Origin: Flavobacterium sp. M31R6
GTDB lineage: Bacteria > Bacteroidota > Bacteroidia > Flavobacteriales > Flavobacteriaceae
Direction: 5' to 3'
Assembly: GCF_013284035.1 (NCBI RefSeq)
Contig: NZ_CP054141.1
Location: 3,968,001 to 4,032,000 of the forward strand
Length of the DNA stretch: 64,000 bases
Part shown: positions 63,604 through 64,000 of the stretch, piece after piece
Layout of the letters: each line of letters opens with the position of its first letter
Position numbering within the stretch: position 1 is the stretch's first letter
The notes under the pieces: generated by a model
Database searches by the model: none
Told to the model about the DNA's origin: nothing
The model's input: the letters and a program-made list of their open reading frames with translations, nothing else
Translations under genes and position numbers: made by a program

Positions 63604-64000
63604 ATGATTACAATAAAAGAAATTCTTTCTGTTCTTGAAGAAATGGCTCCATTGGCTTATGCCGAAGATTTTGACAATGTAGGTTTAATAATAGGAAATG
63701 AAAATACCGAAGCAACAGGCGTTTTAGTTTGCCATGATGCTTTAGAAAATGTAATTGACGAGGCAGTTGCCAAAAAATGCAATTTGATTGTTTGTTTTCA
63801 TCCTATTTTATTCAATGGTATAAAGAAAATAACCGGGAAAAATTATGTAGAACGCGCGATTCTCAAAGCTATAAAAAATGATATTGCCATTTATGCTGTC
63901 CATACCGCATTAGACAACCATCCAGAAGGCGTAAACAAAATATTTTGTGACACTTTAGAACTTATAAACACTCAAATCTTAATCCCAAAACAAAATCACA
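63604..64000 (+). CDS. Nif3-like dinuclear metal centre protein (N-terminal part)
   Basis: The first 132 codons are visible before the window ends. MITIKEILSVLEEMAPLAYAEDFDNVGLIIG and later CFHPILFNGIKKI and YAVHTALDN (with the metal-binding His residues) define the Nif3/YbgI/GTP-cyclohydrolase-like family. These hexameric proteins bind two metal ions; the general substrate is unknown. The visible part is intact from the ATG. Confidence 0.93.
   Translation, partial: MITIKEILSVLEEMAPLAYAEDFDNVGLIIGNENTEATGVLVCHDALENVIDEAVAKKCNLIVCFHPILFNGIKKITGKNYVERAILKAIKNDIAIYAVHTALDNHPEGVNKIFCDTLELINTQILIPKQNH

Overview
The window looks like a chromosomal segment of a Flavobacterium-type member of the Bacteroidota. 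The DNA is AT-rich. Most starts lack Shine-Dalgarno sequences, and several promoters fit the Bacteroidota pattern TTG-N19-TAnnTTTG. The gene families are typical of flavobacteria: DUF5686, DUF4290, START-like, DUF5683, WbqC and the large two-domain signal peptidases. A lipoprotein carrying a DUF3494 ice-binding domain hints at a cold or frozen habitat. No phage, transposase, CRISPR array or defence locus was seen. The genes are core-like; the accessory signal lies in intergenic repeats.

Layout. 1-6.4 kb: the end of aroQ, a DUF5686 outer-membrane protein, a CDF metal exporter, murA, DUF4290 and DUF493. 6.8-12.6 kb: a P-loop NTPase, recQ-fmt, HU, YqgE, a class IV aminotransferase and a START-like protein. 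12.8-18.8 kb: a tRNA-Met(CAT), an orphan 85-residue protein, an ice-binding lipoprotein followed by an OmpA-type protein, and a secreted esterase. 18.9-26.9 kb: hisS, a MacB-like permease, prmC, a GNAT protein, ribD-HAD, yigZ and a thioesterase. 27-32.2 kb: dnaA, a low-molecular-weight phosphatase, an RsmI-like methylase, methionine aminotransferase and an SDR. 32.4-39.4 kb: a same-strand run parA-parB-DUF5683-dapB-lepB-lepB-wbqC. 39.5-46.7 kb, minus strand: an exonuclease-family protein, two rhomboids, mutL, DUF6624, ribH and a TPR protein. 47.1-54.4 kb: recF, a rhodanese-thioredoxin lipoprotein, DUF2461, murB, a PaiB-like protein, glycosyltransferase-sigma factor, and TonB. 54.5-64 kb: an M48 protease, lipA, gap, a TPR hybrid histidine kinase, punA-lpxK, a TPR protein and the start of a Nif3-family gene.

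The genes serve chromosome upkeep (dnaA, recF, parAB, recQ, mutL, HU), cell envelope building (murA, murB, lpxK, lepB, dapB), translation (fmt, hisS, prmC, tRNA) and cofactor synthesis (ribD, ribH, lipA). dnaA, recF and parAB within about 20 kb suggest a position near the replication origin, but no DnaA-box cluster was found.

The most unusual material is non-coding. Two families of intergenic elements (three copies of one, two and a possible remnant of the other) keep short motifs while their hairpin stems differ in sequence yet remain paired, as expected for structured RNAs or REP-like mobile DNA. There are also several long hairpins, including one whose arm ends three bases before the yigZ start codon, and a duplicated lpxK 5' end that brackets a TPR gene. 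At protein level, MurA has Asp in place of the fosfomycin-target Cys, MutL has lost most metal-binding endonuclease motifs, and two complete signal peptidase genes lie in tandem.
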